Positions 37,971 to 47,545 of a stretch of DNA of 64,000 nt are shown here, one piece after another (position 1 is the stretch's first letter; every line of letters starts with the position of its first letter). The position numbers and the translations under genes were made by a program. This stretch comes from Oceanobacillus zhaokaii (GTDB taxonomy: Bacteria; Bacillota; Bacilli; Bacillales; Amphibacillaceae): NCBI RefSeq assembly GCF_003352005.1, contig NZ_CP024848.1:3295001-3359000 (forward strand), read 5' to 3'. The notes under the pieces were generated by a model, which saw only the letters and a list, made by a program, of their open reading frames with translations, made no database searches and was not told the DNA's origin.

Positions 37971-39107
37971 ATGAAGAAAATCTTATTTTTAACAGGTACA
38001 AGAGCTGATTATGGCAAAATTAAATCTTTAATGCGTGAAGTTGAAAAAAGTAATCAATTTGAATTGCATGTTTTTGTGACAGGAATGCATATGCTTTCAA
38101 AATACGGCTCTACTTATAAAGAAATTGTAAAAGATGGTTTTAAGAATATACACCAATTTATTAATCAGCAAAGTGAAACAAAAATGGATATTACACTGAG
38201 TAGCACTGTTTTAGGTCTAAGCAACTATGTTCACGAGTTAAAGCCAGATTTAATAGTAGTACACGGAGATCGTCTAGAAGCATTAGCTGGTGCCATCGTT
38301 GGTAGCTTCAACAATATACTTGTAGCTCATATTGAAGGCGGAGAAGTTTCAGGTACGATTGATGAGTCTATCCGACATGCTATAACTAAATTTGCTCATA
38401 TACATTTAGTTAGTAATAAAGAAGCAAAAGATAGAATATTACAGCTTGGAGAGAGAGAAGAAACCATACATATTATCGGTTCTCCTGATATTGATATTAT
38501 GCTTTCTGATGAATTACCTTCATTAGCTAAGGTAAAAGACAGATACGACATCGTATTTGTAGATTATGCTATCTTAATGTATCACCCAGTTACAACCGAA
38601 ATAAGTAGCCTTTCCTATAAAGTAAAAATTTTGGTAGATTCATTAATTAAGTCAGAAATAAATTACATTGTTATTTATCCAAATAATGATGAAGGGAATT
38701 CAATAATACTCAGTGAATATGAGCGATTCAATAAAAACAACAAATTTAAAGTATTTCCTTCCATGCGCTTCGAATACTTTTTAACTTTACTTAAAAATTC
38801 TCGATTTATGATAGGAAATTCTAGCTCAGGCATTAGAGAAACAGGAATTTATGGAGTTCCTTCTATTAATGTGGGAAATAGACAAGAAGGAAGATATGAT
38901 CCTAATAGTAAACAAGGAAGTATTATTAGTGTTGATGAAAATGAATATGCACTCCTAAATGCAATTAACAATATCAAGGATTACAAAGAGACAACTGTTG
39001 ATTTCGGTGATGGTAATAGCGATAAAAAATTCATAGAATTAATAGAAAATCAAGCCTTTTGGGAAATACCAATACAAAAAAAATTTATTGATATGCAACT
39101 TTATTAG
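37971..39107 (+). CDS. neuC: UDP-N-acetylglucosamine 2-epimerase, hydrolysing type
   Basis: 378 residues, GT-B fold. Hydrolysing 2-epimerase that releases ManNAc (NeuC) or 2,4-diacetamido-trideoxymannose (LegG/NeuC2 type) from the UDP-sugar for NeuB. Motifs: LTGTRADYGK, VVHGDRLEALAG, HIEGGEVSGTIDESIRHA, MIGNSSSGIRE and NVGNRQEGR, as in NeuC proteins. Lies six bases after neuB. Sequence alone does not tell whether UDP-GlcNAc or UDP-diacetylbacillosamine is used; epsN/M-like genes for the latter sit at 59.5-61.5 kb. Confidence 0.9.
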   Translation: MKKILFLTGTRADYGKIKSLMREVEKSNQFELHVFVTGMHMLSKYGSTYKEIVKDGFKNIHQFINQQSETKMDITLSSTVLGLSNYVHELKPDLIVVHGDRLEALAGAIVGSFNNILVAHIEGGEVSGTIDESIRHAITKFAHIHLVSNKEAKDRILQLGEREETIHIIGSPDIDIMLSDELPSLAKVKDRYDIVFVDYAILMYHPVTTEISSLSYKVKILVDSLIKSEINYIVIYPNNDEGNSIILSEYERFNKNNKFKVFPSMRFEYFLTLLKNSRFMIGNSSSGIRETGIYGVPSINVGNRQEGRYDPNSKQGSIISVDENEYALLNAINNIKDYKETTVDFGDGNSDKKFIELIENQAFWEIPIQKKFIDMQLY

Positions 39108-39118
39108 TAGGTGTTAAT

Positions 39119-39820
39119 ATGTATAAAGAAAAAAAGTTCTTAGCTATTATTCCCGCTCGGGGTGGGAGTATAGGAATTCCAAGAAAAAACTTAGTAAAAA
39201 TTAATAATGAACCACTTATACAATACACAATTGATGAAGCTCTTTCATCTAAATATTTGGATGAAATAATTGTTTCTACTGAAGATCAAGAAATTGCCCA
39301 GGTTGCAAAACAATTAGGTGCAAATGTACCATATTTAAGACCCTACTATTTAGCATCAGATACTTCCAAGACAGTCGATGCAATCATGCATGTCATTGAA
39401 AAACAAAGAGAACACGGATTTGAATACGATTATGTCGTTATACTACAACCAACTCAACCATTAAGAAAGTCATGGCATATAGATGATGCAATTGAAAATA
39501 TCGTGAAATACTACCAAGAAAGTCTTGTGAGTGTATCAAAAGTTAAAGAGCACCCATTATTAATTAGAAAACTGAATGTGGATAATGTACTTGAACCATT
39601 ATTAAAAATGAGTAGTACAGTCAGAAGGCAGGATTTTGAAGACTATTATAAGATAAATGGTGCAATATATATCAATAAAATAAATTCAAATCTAACTAAA
39701 AATACAAGTTTTAATGATAATAAATTTGCATATGTAATGGATGGCCAATATGATATTGATATTGATGAAAAATTTGACCTTGAGGTTTTTAAGTTGATGT
39801 TACGAAAAAAGCGTGAATAG
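39119..39820 (+). CDS. neuA: CMP-nonulosonate cytidylyltransferase
   Basis: 233 residues, complete. Transfers CMP from CTP to sialic or legionaminic acid. Motifs: AIIPARGGSIGIPRKN, VSTEDQEIA, RPYYLASD, VILQPTQPLR and the C-terminal DIDIDEKFDLE, all typical for NeuA/LegF. Starts 12 bases after neuC with GTAGGTGTTAAT as a weak ribosome site. The terminator downstream closes the three-gene operon. Confidence 0.92.
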   Translation: MYKEKKFLAIIPARGGSIGIPRKNLVKINNEPLIQYTIDEALSSKYLDEIIVSTEDQEIAQVAKQLGANVPYLRPYYLASDTSKTVDAIMHVIEKQREHGFEYDYVVILQPTQPLRKSWHIDDAIENIVKYYQESLVSVSKVKEHPLLIRKLNVDNVLEPLLKMSSTVRRQDFEDYYKINGAIYINKINSNLTKNTSFNDNKFAYVMDGQYDIDIDEKFDLEVFKLMLRKKRE

Positions 39821-39828
39821 CATAAAAA

Positions 39829-39869
39829 CAAATTAACAATCCCCAATTAGAGTAGGGATTGTTAATTTG
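39829..39869. terminator. Bidirectional terminator after neuA
   Basis: Perfect 15-bp stem CAAATTAACAATCCC / GGGATTGTTAATTTG between converging neuA and methyltransferase genes. Confidence 0.85.
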
Positions 39870-39884
39870 AATAAAGTAAATTAT

Positions 39885-40550
39885 TTAATCTTCTTTTATT
39901 ATATAACTAGGAGTCTTTGCAAATGGAAATTTCCTTATTTTAACTTTTTTCCCTTTAAAAAATTCATCTACAGCTTTTGTTTCACCGGGAAATACTCCAT
40001 AATCGTCTATTATTAGAATACCACCAATAGTTATTCTCGGGTATAAATTTTCTAGAATGGTAACCGCCGGCTCATATATATCAGTATCTAAATTTAGTAA
40101 TGAAATCTTTAGTTCAGGATGTTTTTCAATATACTCAGGTACAGTATTATTAATATCTCCTTTGATTAATTCCACATTATGATTTAGACCTTTATTTTCT
40201 AACACTTGATATAATTGTTCTATAGATATACCTTCTTCTCCTGCATCATCAATAAAATTCTGTCTAAAGACTTTATCATCATTGTAATTTGTACCCGGAA
40301 ATTCCCCAAATGCATCAAACCCAACGATTTTTTTTGAATGGGAATTTTCAAATAGATCTCTAAACATAACAAACCTTGATAGTGAAGCACCTTTAAATAC
40401 ACCACATTCTACAATTGTACCTGGTGTATTTAAGGCCTTTTTATATAACTCATAATGCGCTATTATTTTACTCATTCTTGAGGAATCACAAGATAAATAA
40501 AAATTATTTTCATACTCAAAACTTTTGGTGAAATTCGGTAATTTTATCAT
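39885..40550 (-). CDS. TylF/MycF-family methyltransferase
   Basis: 221 residues. TylF-type SAM-dependent O-methyltransferase: GTIVECGVFKGASLSR (SAM loop), IVGFDAFGEFPG, LLNLDTDIYEP and LIIDDYGVFPGETKAVDEF with metal-binding Asp residues. Members methylate sugar hydroxyls. Lies between neuA and the flagellin-modification genes, so methylation of the flagellin glycan is plausible. I start at ATG 40550 with AAAGGAG seven bases upstream; the 12 codons before it would translate that ribosome site. Confidence 0.82.
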   Translation of the reverse strand: MIKLPNFTKSFEYENNFYLSCDSSRMSKIIAHYELYKKALNTPGTIVECGVFKGASLSRFVMFRDLFENSHSKKIVGFDAFGEFPGTNYNDDKVFRQNFIDDAGEEGISIEQLYQVLENKGLNHNVELIKGDINNTVPEYIEKHPELKISLLNLDTDIYEPAVTILENLYPRITIGGILIIDDYGVFPGETKAVDEFFKGKKVKIRKFPFAKTPSYIIKED

Positions 40551-41039
40551 TTTTTTCTCCTTTGGATCATATTTATTATAACTCATAAGGCATATGGTGC
40601 CTTTAGCTCGGGTTGTAAACCTGAACCTATTTCATAAGAGCTAAACCAGCTCCTGTTTTTTTCGGTGTTCTGGAGATCCATTTAATTTGTTAAACAAAAA
40701 CCTAAATCTTTCTTTTCCTGTATTTTTAACCGAATAGGCACAGCTCCTAGGAGACCTATGTACTAATTCCTAACGCATTTTCAGAGCTTTGAGTACATTT
40801 TTTTTATGAGTCGATTCAAAATTGAACTTCTTCATTCATTAAAGTGCTCCAAAAAATCGGCATTCAACCCATGTTCAGTAAAAAGGAATTTTAAATTATC
40901 CACCTGATAAAAAGTAGTATTATCTTATCTACACTAGTACAAAATGTTCTCTTTTCCTTATAGTTAACTAAATTATCTGATACACCCTAAAAAGAAAAAA
41001 CACTACTTTATTATCAAACATCAAACCCATTATATAATT
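40551..41039. other. Intergenic, AT-rich
   Basis: Contains an 8-bp stem TTTAGCTC/GAGCTAAA (about 40602-40649) in the methyltransferase leader and otherwise degenerate sequence. Confidence 0.4.
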
Positions 41040-41689
41040 TGGTAAATTTATCCAAATCTAAATTCCTTGCAAAATAATCGAATCGTGTTTGGCAATATTT
41101 CCGAAATTTTGATTCAGATAACGTGAAGATGCTAAATATAAAGGTTTTAACTAATAATTAGAGTAAAATCATTTGGAGCTAACCTATTACATAAATATGC
41201 TAAGTAAGCCCCATGTGAATGACTATACTCTAGTGCTTGCATAAATCCCATGTCATTAAATATTTTTTCATCTTCATATAATCACTCTGTAGCATGTAAT
41301 ACATAGGAATGTTTTGATAAAACCTTAAGAATCTTATTCATATTTTATGTTCATTTTGCAATAATTTAAATTTATCTTTTGAAAGAATTGTCTAAGTCAT
41401 TATATCCAAAGATAGATTGATTTTATTAGAAGTCTACATAAAATCACTACCAAAATAATCACATTGCATTATTGTGTTCATCAGCAAATTCTAATCGCAT
41501 TTTTTTATAAACGTTAGACTTTGAATTTCCATCAAATCCTGAAAACAACTCCATTTCTTTATTAACACCATTATCAGGTTCAGAGAAGTAAATCTCCAAA
41601 TTCCGTTTGTTGTTCTCTCCAGTGTAGATAGTATATGCGCTGGAATGGAGATATGGTTTTCTTTTGCCAATACTAAATATCCTCCTCAT
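41040..41689 (-). pseudogene. DUF2920 alpha/beta-hydrolase remnant
   Basis: The first 76 codons are open (NKRNLEIYFSEPDNGVNKE, LFSGFDGNSKSNVYKKM) and end with a stop. Further recognisable pieces follow in changing frames: CDYFGSDFM, ILSKDKFKLLQNEHKI, DMGFMQALEYSHSHGAYLA with the nucleophile-elbow SHSHG, and DYFARNLDLDKFTKLYNGFDV. These order as in DUF2920 proteins, which travel with flagellin-modification genes. At least four frame changes or stops are seen. It overlaps the MAF gene by 17 bases, so it was once the next gene of that operon. Confidence 0.72.
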
Positions 41690-43529
41690 TTATTAAATTT
41701 GAATTTATCAATTGCTCCAATTCTCCACTCCCCTGCACACACTGCACCATAAAATTATCAAATAACCGCGCAATCTTCTCTCCACGCTCAAGCGGATCCT
41801 TTTCCTTCACTGCTCGCCTTAATTCATTCACCATAAATTCCACATATACACGAATATAAAAAGATAAGAAATTAGCATAATAAGTATTCTGGTTAATCTC
41901 TCCATACAGTTTGTCAAATTGAACAAATAGACTTTCCATTGAGGTTTTATTCCTCAATTCCACAGTACTTGCCATCGATTTTATTAAGGTTTTAAATTGA
42001 GCAACTAAATCCTTAAATTTATGAATACTTTGTTTCAAATGCTCTTCTTGATGAATAAATTTGCTCTTATTATAAGAATTTATCTCGTTCCACCAAGCAG
42101 TTTTTTCTATCGGTTGGATTAGCACATTTTCAATAACTTCTTCAATCGACTGGAAAGGGATACCATCAATCACCGCTCCACCTTTTGTTGTATTAATATA
42201 GTTACCAGCATACAACTTAGCATAGTGTTCAATACCTAAACGCATGTTATTAAAACTAACATTCGTTTTAATTTCATTTCCGTAAACATCCGTGGTCGTA
42301 ATTGCTTTTTCCATTTCGTTCTCTGAAACCTCAGATTTGATAAAATCATATTCAATTCCCTCTGAATATCTTCTATCATGTAGATAACCCAAGTTCTGTC
42401 CAGCAAAAATTATTGGACCAGCACCTATTTTATTTAAAACCTGAAATGTCATAACAGCAATTGAGGGTGAATCCATAATAAGATCTTGAGTAACATCCAA
42501 TTGTTCATCTAAAAAATATGTCGAGGTTTTATCCTGTGATGTAATAAAATGAACTTTTGGACCTTCATAGTTTCTTAGCGTCTCGAACCCAACGCTAGTT
42601 CCAAATAGCATTGGAATGTGATTAATATCTTTTTCTACCATCTTTTTAAATACTAAATGGTTTTTCACACCTGGGTCATATGTACACACCGCATCCGGCA
42701 ACACATCATACTCAATCAAACTATTAATCGCTGACCCAACCGAAAATAGGTAAGCAAGATTATTTTCCTTTATATACCTCAGATGCTCTATATCTTCTGC
42801 AAGTGATGGTCCTGCTGCTACAATAATCGCAGGCTTACCAGCGAAATGGTTACTGTCAATATCACGAAACATGTTTGGCGTATTTAGAACTTCCTTAAAA
42901 TTGATTAGGCTATTTGCAACCCATAATCTTTGGAAGCTCATATTTGTACCTAAAGCAGTGCGTCTAGATTGAATAACATTCTTAATTTTTTCATTAAATC
43001 GATCGATTTTTTCTTTTATGATGTTTTCATAGCTAGGTAAGATGATGAAATGAATGGATTGGTTGCTCGAATTAAACTCCTGTAAATACCCATTCGATTC
43101 TGTCTCATGCGTATCAATATATAGATTGCTTATATTTTTCGTAATAATAGAATTCAATGTTCTTTGCTCAGCCAAAGTTAAAAATATTTCTGGGACAGGC
43201 TCATATAATGAGTAACTATGTTTTGGAAACAGCTCCTGAAACTTCTCAACATGATACCCCATACCAATTCCGTAGAAAAATACATGTGTGTCATCCGTGA
43301 TTTTCTCTTTATGAGAAGAAATAATTCGATCCGCTTCTTTTATTGGATCATACTTACTATGTACCATTAATTGCCTCTGTTCATCTGTCTCGTATTGAAT
43401 TGTTTTGATGCCAGCTTTTGATTCTAATACAGTAATTCGATTTGTATTAATATCCTTCTCATATTCCTGAATATTATTACGTACTTCAGGATAATATTCT
43501 CTTAAAAATAATGTATTATCAATTAACAT
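41673..43529 (-). CDS. MAF/DUF115 flagellin glycosyltransferase-like protein (large form)
   Basis: 618 residues. Motility-associated factor family (DUF115, 6-hydroxymethylpterin pyrophosphokinase MptE-like fold), proteins that transfer nonulosonic acids to flagellin. Motifs: GKPAIIVAAGPSLAEDIEHL (central Rossmann-type loop, about 230-250), AVCTYDPGVKNH, and GPIIFAGQNLGYLHDRRYSEG; the N-terminal SKYDPIKEADR motif is shared with the second MAF protein at 44262. The start overlaps the upstream 202-residue gene by 11 bases, so both are translationally coupled. Confidence 0.85.
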   Translation of the reverse strand: MLIDNTLFLREYYPEVRNNIQEYEKDINTNRITVLESKAGIKTIQYETDEQRQLMVHSKYDPIKEADRIISSHKEKITDDTHVFFYGIGMGYHVEKFQELFPKHSYSLYEPVPEIFLTLAEQRTLNSIITKNISNLYIDTHETESNGYLQEFNSSNQSIHFIILPSYENIIKEKIDRFNEKIKNVIQSRRTALGTNMSFQRLWVANSLINFKEVLNTPNMFRDIDSNHFAGKPAIIVAAGPSLAEDIEHLRYIKENNLAYLFSVGSAINSLIEYDVLPDAVCTYDPGVKNHLVFKKMVEKDINHIPMLFGTSVGFETLRNYEGPKVHFITSQDKTSTYFLDEQLDVTQDLIMDSPSIAVMTFQVLNKIGAGPIIFAGQNLGYLHDRRYSEGIEYDFIKSEVSENEMEKAITTTDVYGNEIKTNVSFNNMRLGIEHYAKLYAGNYINTTKGGAVIDGIPFQSIEEVIENVLIQPIEKTAWWNEINSYNKSKFIHQEEHLKQSIHKFKDLVAQFKTLIKSMASTVELRNKTSMESLFVQFDKLYGEINQNTYYANFLSFYIRVYVEFMVNELRRAVKEKDPLERGEKIARLFDNFMVQCVQGSGELEQLINSNLINEEDI

Positions 43530-44127
43530 TCTTCAAGAACTCCTCATCTATCAGTGCTTCAGTTATCTGCTTTTCTAAAGCTTCATAAGCGGGAGTTACC
43601 TCATAGGTTAAAATATCTAAAATTAGAATCGTATCCTGCATTTCTACGGCTTCTAACAAAGGTTGGAAATTATTTTCACAATTTTTCAAGCTTGATTCAA
43701 GTTTTACCCAGTTAGCAGGCTGCTGGGATGCAGATTTTGTAAGTGAAGCAAATTGCATCATCCACTGCATTCCCTCCGCCAATTGATTGATACCCTCCCA
43801 GGATTTACTTGAGAAGTTATCATAGCTATCATCGACTAACTTAGTTAATGCAGGAATTGCGCGCTGCAAGTATTCATGGATTGATTCCATTGTCTCCCAG
43901 ATTATTTCTTTTATGTTCCGTGTTGCTATTTCAATTTCTGATATTTCATTTGGATGTTCTTTTATGTATTCTTCGTGATTTTCATAGACTTCTGTTCCAT
44001 CTATGATTAAATGACTGAATACAATATCTTTTTGTTGCAATAATTCATTTATTTTTTTAAAAATAATATTTATGGTTGATTCATTATTTTCTATATGTAA
44101 TTGTTCACTATTATGTATTAATTGCAT
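43519..44127 (-). CDS. Unknown protein coupled to MAF
   Basis: 202 residues, helical, acidic, without signal or membrane segments. No family recognised. Starts at ATG 44127, seven bases after GGAGGGTACT; six extra codons upstream have no ribosome site. Its end overlaps the MAF start by 11 bases, and it lies divergent to the second MAF gene, so it belongs to flagellin modification by context. The helical coiled build suggests an adaptor or chaperone for the transferase, but this is a guess. Confidence 0.65.
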   Translation of the reverse strand: MQLIHNSEQLHIENNESTINIIFKKINELLQQKDIVFSHLIIDGTEVYENHEEYIKEHPNEISEIEIATRNIKEIIWETMESIHEYLQRAIPALTKLVDDSYDNFSSKSWEGINQLAEGMQWMMQFASLTKSASQQPANWVKLESSLKNCENNFQPLLEAVEMQDTILILDILTYEVTPAYEALEKQITEALIDEEFLKNVN

Positions 44128-44261
44128 AGTACCCTCCACTAGCATGTGACTTATTATTAATCCTTTCTATTATTATCGGTTGCATCTGGGTAAATTTCAA
44201 ATAGAGATTTATGGAAATATGTTATAATTTGTTTGTATTTATCAATTTAGGATGTGATTTA

Positions 44262-45533
44262 ATGAATATATCTATAGTCGAAACTAAAACGATCCCTACA
44301 ATTAAAATTGAATATAACAATAAAAACATAATTTTACATAGCAAGTATGACCCTATCCGTGAGGTGAATGCATGGTGTAAAAATGCAATCGCGGGTCTTA
44401 GCAAGCAACAAGAAGTTATAATAATAGGTCTTGGAGCAGGTTATCACATTAAACAACTATCAGAATTATTACCAGAGAAAAAAATTACTGTCGTTGAATT
44501 TAATGATGACTATTATCGTTGGTTCAAAACAAGCCCTTTCTATGAGAAAGTCTATAGGTGTATTAATGTTATAGTTAAGCAATATAATAGCCTCTCATCA
44601 ACAGAACAGCAGGAACTGTTTACTGGTATTTCCTCATCTAATCTTTTAATACATAAAAGTGGTTTGGACTTAATACCATCAAAGTGCAAAAAAGTCAAAG
44701 AAATTTTGGACGATATGCAATTTAAAAAGCATTCGATAAAAAATCAAATAGGAAATATGAAAGCTAATTTCACATATAATAGCCAGTTACAAGATGAGGG
44801 AATTGGAAAACTGAAAAATATGTATGGTAATAAGCCAATGATTTTAATCTCTGCTGGTCCTTCACTTGACAAACAAATGACATTATTAAAAAGAATACAT
44901 AAAGAGGGGAAAGTTGTACTTGGTGCAGTAGGGACTGCATTAAAGCCATTAATTAAAAACAATATTACCCCAGATTTCTTTTCAATAATTGATCCAAATC
45001 CTGGTACATATGAGCAATTAAAAAATCTAGATTTACCGATAACAACATTATATTATTTAAGCACTGCATATCACGAAACCATTACATTACATACTGGTCC
45101 TAGGTATATTATGTGGCAAGAAGGCTATGAAGATGCTGAAAAGAAGGCTGCTCAGCTTGGTGACTCATTAATTCAAACAGGTGGTTCCGTTGCTACAGCA
45201 TTACTTGATTTAATGGTTTATCTTGGGGCAGGTCCACTTGCACTGGTTGGACAAGACTTAGCATTTACAAATGGATTGAGTCACGCAAATTACGCACATG
45301 CACAGCGAGATGTAAATGAGACATTAGCAACACTTACGACATTAGATTATCATCGTACTGAACAAGTTCCTACAGCGAAAAATTTAACTATCTATCGAAA
45401 ATGGTTTGAAGACTACGCTTTGAATCATGGAAATCTAGAGCTTTACAATTGTACAGAAGGTGGTGCTTATATTAATCATTGGGAGCACATTAGGTTGAAG
45501 GAGTTTTATGAAAAAGTAATATATATAGGATAG
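44262..45533 (+). CDS. MAF/DUF115 flagellin glycosyltransferase-like protein (short form)
   Basis: 423 residues. Second MAF protein, sharing with the large one the N-terminal SKYDPIREVN, IIGLGAGYHIKQL, the loop KPMILISAGPSLDKQ, FSIIDPNPGTYEQL and LALVGQDLAFTNGLSHA. Together with neuBCA and two flagellins this fits nonulosonate transfer to flagellin Ser/Thr. I start at ATG 44262 (MNISIVETKT) with AGGATGTGA upstream. A longer frame begins at 44211, but the promoter-like TTATAAT at 44221-44227 lies inside it, so the extra part is probably not translated. Confidence 0.85.
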   Translation: MNISIVETKTIPTIKIEYNNKNIILHSKYDPIREVNAWCKNAIAGLSKQQEVIIIGLGAGYHIKQLSELLPEKKITVVEFNDDYYRWFKTSPFYEKVYRCINVIVKQYNSLSSTEQQELFTGISSSNLLIHKSGLDLIPSKCKKVKEILDDMQFKKHSIKNQIGNMKANFTYNSQLQDEGIGKLKNMYGNKPMILISAGPSLDKQMTLLKRIHKEGKVVLGAVGTALKPLIKNNITPDFFSIIDPNPGTYEQLKNLDLPITTLYYLSTAYHETITLHTGPRYIMWQEGYEDAEKKAAQLGDSLIQTGGSVATALLDLMVYLGAGPLALVGQDLAFTNGLSHANYAHAQRDVNETLATLTTLDYHRTEQVPTAKNLTIYRKWFEDYALNHGNLELYNCTEGGAYINHWEHIRLKEFYEKVIYIG

Positions 45534-45543
45534 AGCATAGATC

Positions 45544-45576
45544 AAAAACGCGCCCAATTACTCAGGACGCGTTTTT
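45544..45576. terminator. Bidirectional terminator, MAF / flagellin 1
   Basis: AAAAACGCG ... CGCGTTTTT between the converging genes; the loop motif ATTACTCAGGA recurs after flagellin 2 at about 46651-46671. Confidence 0.8.
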
Positions 45577-45583
45577 AATTTAA

Positions 45584-46393
45584 TTATTGAAGAAGTTGTA
45601 GAACTCCTTGTGGTTGTTGGTTGGCCTGAGCTAACATTGATTGTGCTGCTTGAGAGAGGATGTTATTCTTCGTGAATTCCATCATTTCTTTCGCCATATC
45701 AACATCACGAATACGTGATTCTGCAGCAGTAATATTTTCTGCTTGTGTTCCCAAGTTGTTTATTGTGTGATCTAAACGGTTCTGAACTGCACCAAGTTTA
45801 GAGCGTTCTTCAGAAACTGTATCAATTGCAGTTTGAATATCTGTAATTGCCTGTTCAGCGGATGCTTGACCAGAAATACTAATTCCTGACACTCCTAATC
45901 CACTCGCGGCCATAGAAGCAATAGATACTGCAATATTTTGGCCTGAATTTGCTCCAACATGGAACTTACCACTAAAGTTTCCATCAAGAAGCTTCTTCGT
46001 GTTAAACTCCGTATCAGTAGAAATATCATCTATTGCTGAAACTAACTGATCTACTTCAGCTTGTAATTGTTGACGGTCAGATGTAGTATTCGTATCATTC
46101 GAACTTTGTACAGCTAATTCACGCATACGTTGAAGAATTGCATGTGTTTCATTCAATGCACCTTCAGCAGTTTGAACTAGAGAAATACCATCTTGTGCAT
46201 TCTTAGAAGCCATATCCAACCCACGAATTTGACCACGCATTTTTTCAGAGATTGCTAGACCTGCTGCGTCATCTCCAGCTTTGTTGATACGTAGACCTGA
46301 AGAAAGTTTCTCCAATGAATTTTGTGTTGCACCTTGGTTTGCTCCTAATTGGCGATGTGCGTTAAGAGCAGAAATATTGTGATTAATAATCAT
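45584..46393 (-). CDS. hag: Flagellin 1
   Basis: 269 residues, flagellar filament subunit exported by the flagellar type III apparatus. Conserved D0/D1 ends: [40 protein letters not shown], and C-terminal [16 protein letters not shown] and [13 protein letters not shown]. The middle (about 135-200) is a short variable region with no D2/D3 domain. Nearly identical to flagellin 2 outside the middle. Leader with two CsrA-type sites. Likely substrate of the MAF proteins next to it. Confidence 0.97.
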   Translation of the reverse strand: MIINHNISALNAHRQLGANQGATQNSLEKLSSGLRINKAGDDAAGLAISEKMRGQIRGLDMASKNAQDGISLVQTAEGALNETHAILQRMRELAVQSSNDTNTTSDRQQLQAEVDQLVSAIDDISTDTEFNTKKLLDGNFSGKFHVGANSGQNIAVSIASMAASGLGVSGISISGQASAEQAITDIQTAIDTVSEERSKLGAVQNRLDHTINNLGTQAENITAAESRIRDVDMAKEMMEFTKNNILSQAAQSMLAQANQQPQGVLQLLQ

Positions 46394-46399
46394 TTTTTG

Positions 46400-46415
46400 C
46401 TTACCTCCATGTAAG
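46400..46415 (-). promoter_or_regulatory. CsrA site BS2 over the flagellin 1 ribosome site
   Basis: CTTAC-ATGGAG-GTAAG (minus strand): a 5-bp hairpin that presents GGAG in the loop and covers the Shine-Dalgarno sequence AGG seven to nine bases before ATG, as BS2 of B. subtilis hag does. Confidence 0.65.
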
Positions 46416-46424
46416 TATATTTTT

Positions 46425-46450
46425 TGCGAGTCACATCCTTGTGTCTCACA
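46425..46450 (-). promoter_or_regulatory. CsrA site BS1 in the flagellin 1 leader
   Basis: GAGACACAAGGATGTGACTC on the minus strand: CACA/TGTG stem with AGGA in the loop. It contains ACAAGGATGT, the CsrA consensus. Confidence 0.7.
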
Positions 46451-46682
46451 TATATATCAACTCTTACTTAGAGTTAATATCCTAATCTGTATAAAGCCCT
46501 GCTATGAGAACTTTATAATCTGTTTGAAGTATTCACTTGTAACTATATTTAGTCCTCTGGCTTGCTGCTGTCGTCTTGACAACTTCAATTTCGATTTTTT
46601 GGGCTTCTTCTTCTATAAGTAATAAACTAGATAAAAGCATAATTATAAACGTGTCCGATTACTCAGGATGCTTTTCATTTAA

Positions 46683-47513
46683 TTATTGAAGAAGTTGTAA
46701 AACTCCTTGTGGTTGTTGGTTGGCCTGAGCTAACATTGATTGTGCTGCTTGAGAGAGGATGTTATTCTTCGTGAATTCCATCATTTCTTTCGCCATATCA
46801 ACATCACGAATACGTGATTCTGCAGCAGTAATATTTTCTGTTTGTGTTCCCAAGTTATTAATCGTATGGTCTAAACGGTTTTGAACTGCACCAAGTTTAG
46901 ATCGTTCTTTAGAAACAGTTTCAATTGCAGTGTTTATCGTCTTAATAGCAGTATTTGCAGTAGCTTGTGTAGTGATGCCGATTCCACTAGATGCATTACC
47001 TACTAGCAAAGTAGCAGCATCCATTTTTCCGATTTTCACATTAATACTTTGACCTGAATTAGCTCCAACATGGAAAGTTAAACCAGAACCACTTTGGGTT
47101 CCATCCAATAGTTTCTTCGTGTTAAATTCCGTATCAGTAGAAATATCGTTCAATGCTCCTGCCAATTGATTTACTTCAGATTGTAATTGTTCACGGTCAG
47201 AAGTTGTATTCGTATCATTAGAACTTTGTACAGCTAATTCACGCATTCGCTGTAATATTGAATGAGTTTCATTCAATGCTCCTTCAGCAGTTTGAATTAA
47301 AGAAATACCGTCTTGAGCATTTTTAGAAGCCATTTCTAATCCACGAATCTGACCACGCATTTTTTCAGAGATTGCTAAACCTGCAGCGTCATCTCCAGCT
47401 TTGTTGATACGAAGACCTGAAGAAAGTTTCTCCAATGAATTTTGTGTTGCACCTTGGTTTGCTCCTAATTGACGATGTGCGTTAAGAGCAGAAATATTGT
47501 GATTAATAATCAT
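46683..47513 (-). CDS. hag: Flagellin 2
   Basis: 276 residues. Same D0/D1 ends as flagellin 1, differing in the central part (about 140-205; [23 protein letters not shown]) and in seven extra residues. The 5' 120 codons and the 3' 60 codons are almost identical at DNA level, so gene conversion keeps the ends alike while the exposed middle varies. Has its own sigma-D promoter and the same CsrA-type leader. Confidence 0.97.
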   Translation of the reverse strand: MIINHNISALNAHRQLGANQGATQNSLEKLSSGLRINKAGDDAAGLAISEKMRGQIRGLEMASKNAQDGISLIQTAEGALNETHSILQRMRELAVQSSNDTNTTSDREQLQSEVNQLAGALNDISTDTEFNTKKLLDGTQSGSGLTFHVGANSGQSINVKIGKMDAATLLVGNASSGIGITTQATANTAIKTINTAIETVSKERSKLGAVQNRLDHTINNLGTQTENITAAESRIRDVDMAKEMMEFTKNNILSQAAQSMLAQANQQPQGVLQLLQ

Positions 47514-47519
47514 TTTTTC

Positions 47520-47535
47520 CTTACCTCCATGTAAG
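47520..47535 (-). promoter_or_regulatory. CsrA site BS2 over the flagellin 2 ribosome site
   Basis: Identical to the site before flagellin 1: CTTACATGGAGGTAAG hairpin over the Shine-Dalgarno sequence. Confidence 0.65.
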
Positions 47536-47545
47536 TGTATTGTTT

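Noticed and set aside
40600..40660. tRNA-like fold upstream of the methyltransferase
   Set aside because: A D-arm-like segment and an 8-bp stem are seen but no acceptor stem, anticodon arm or T-loop sequence.
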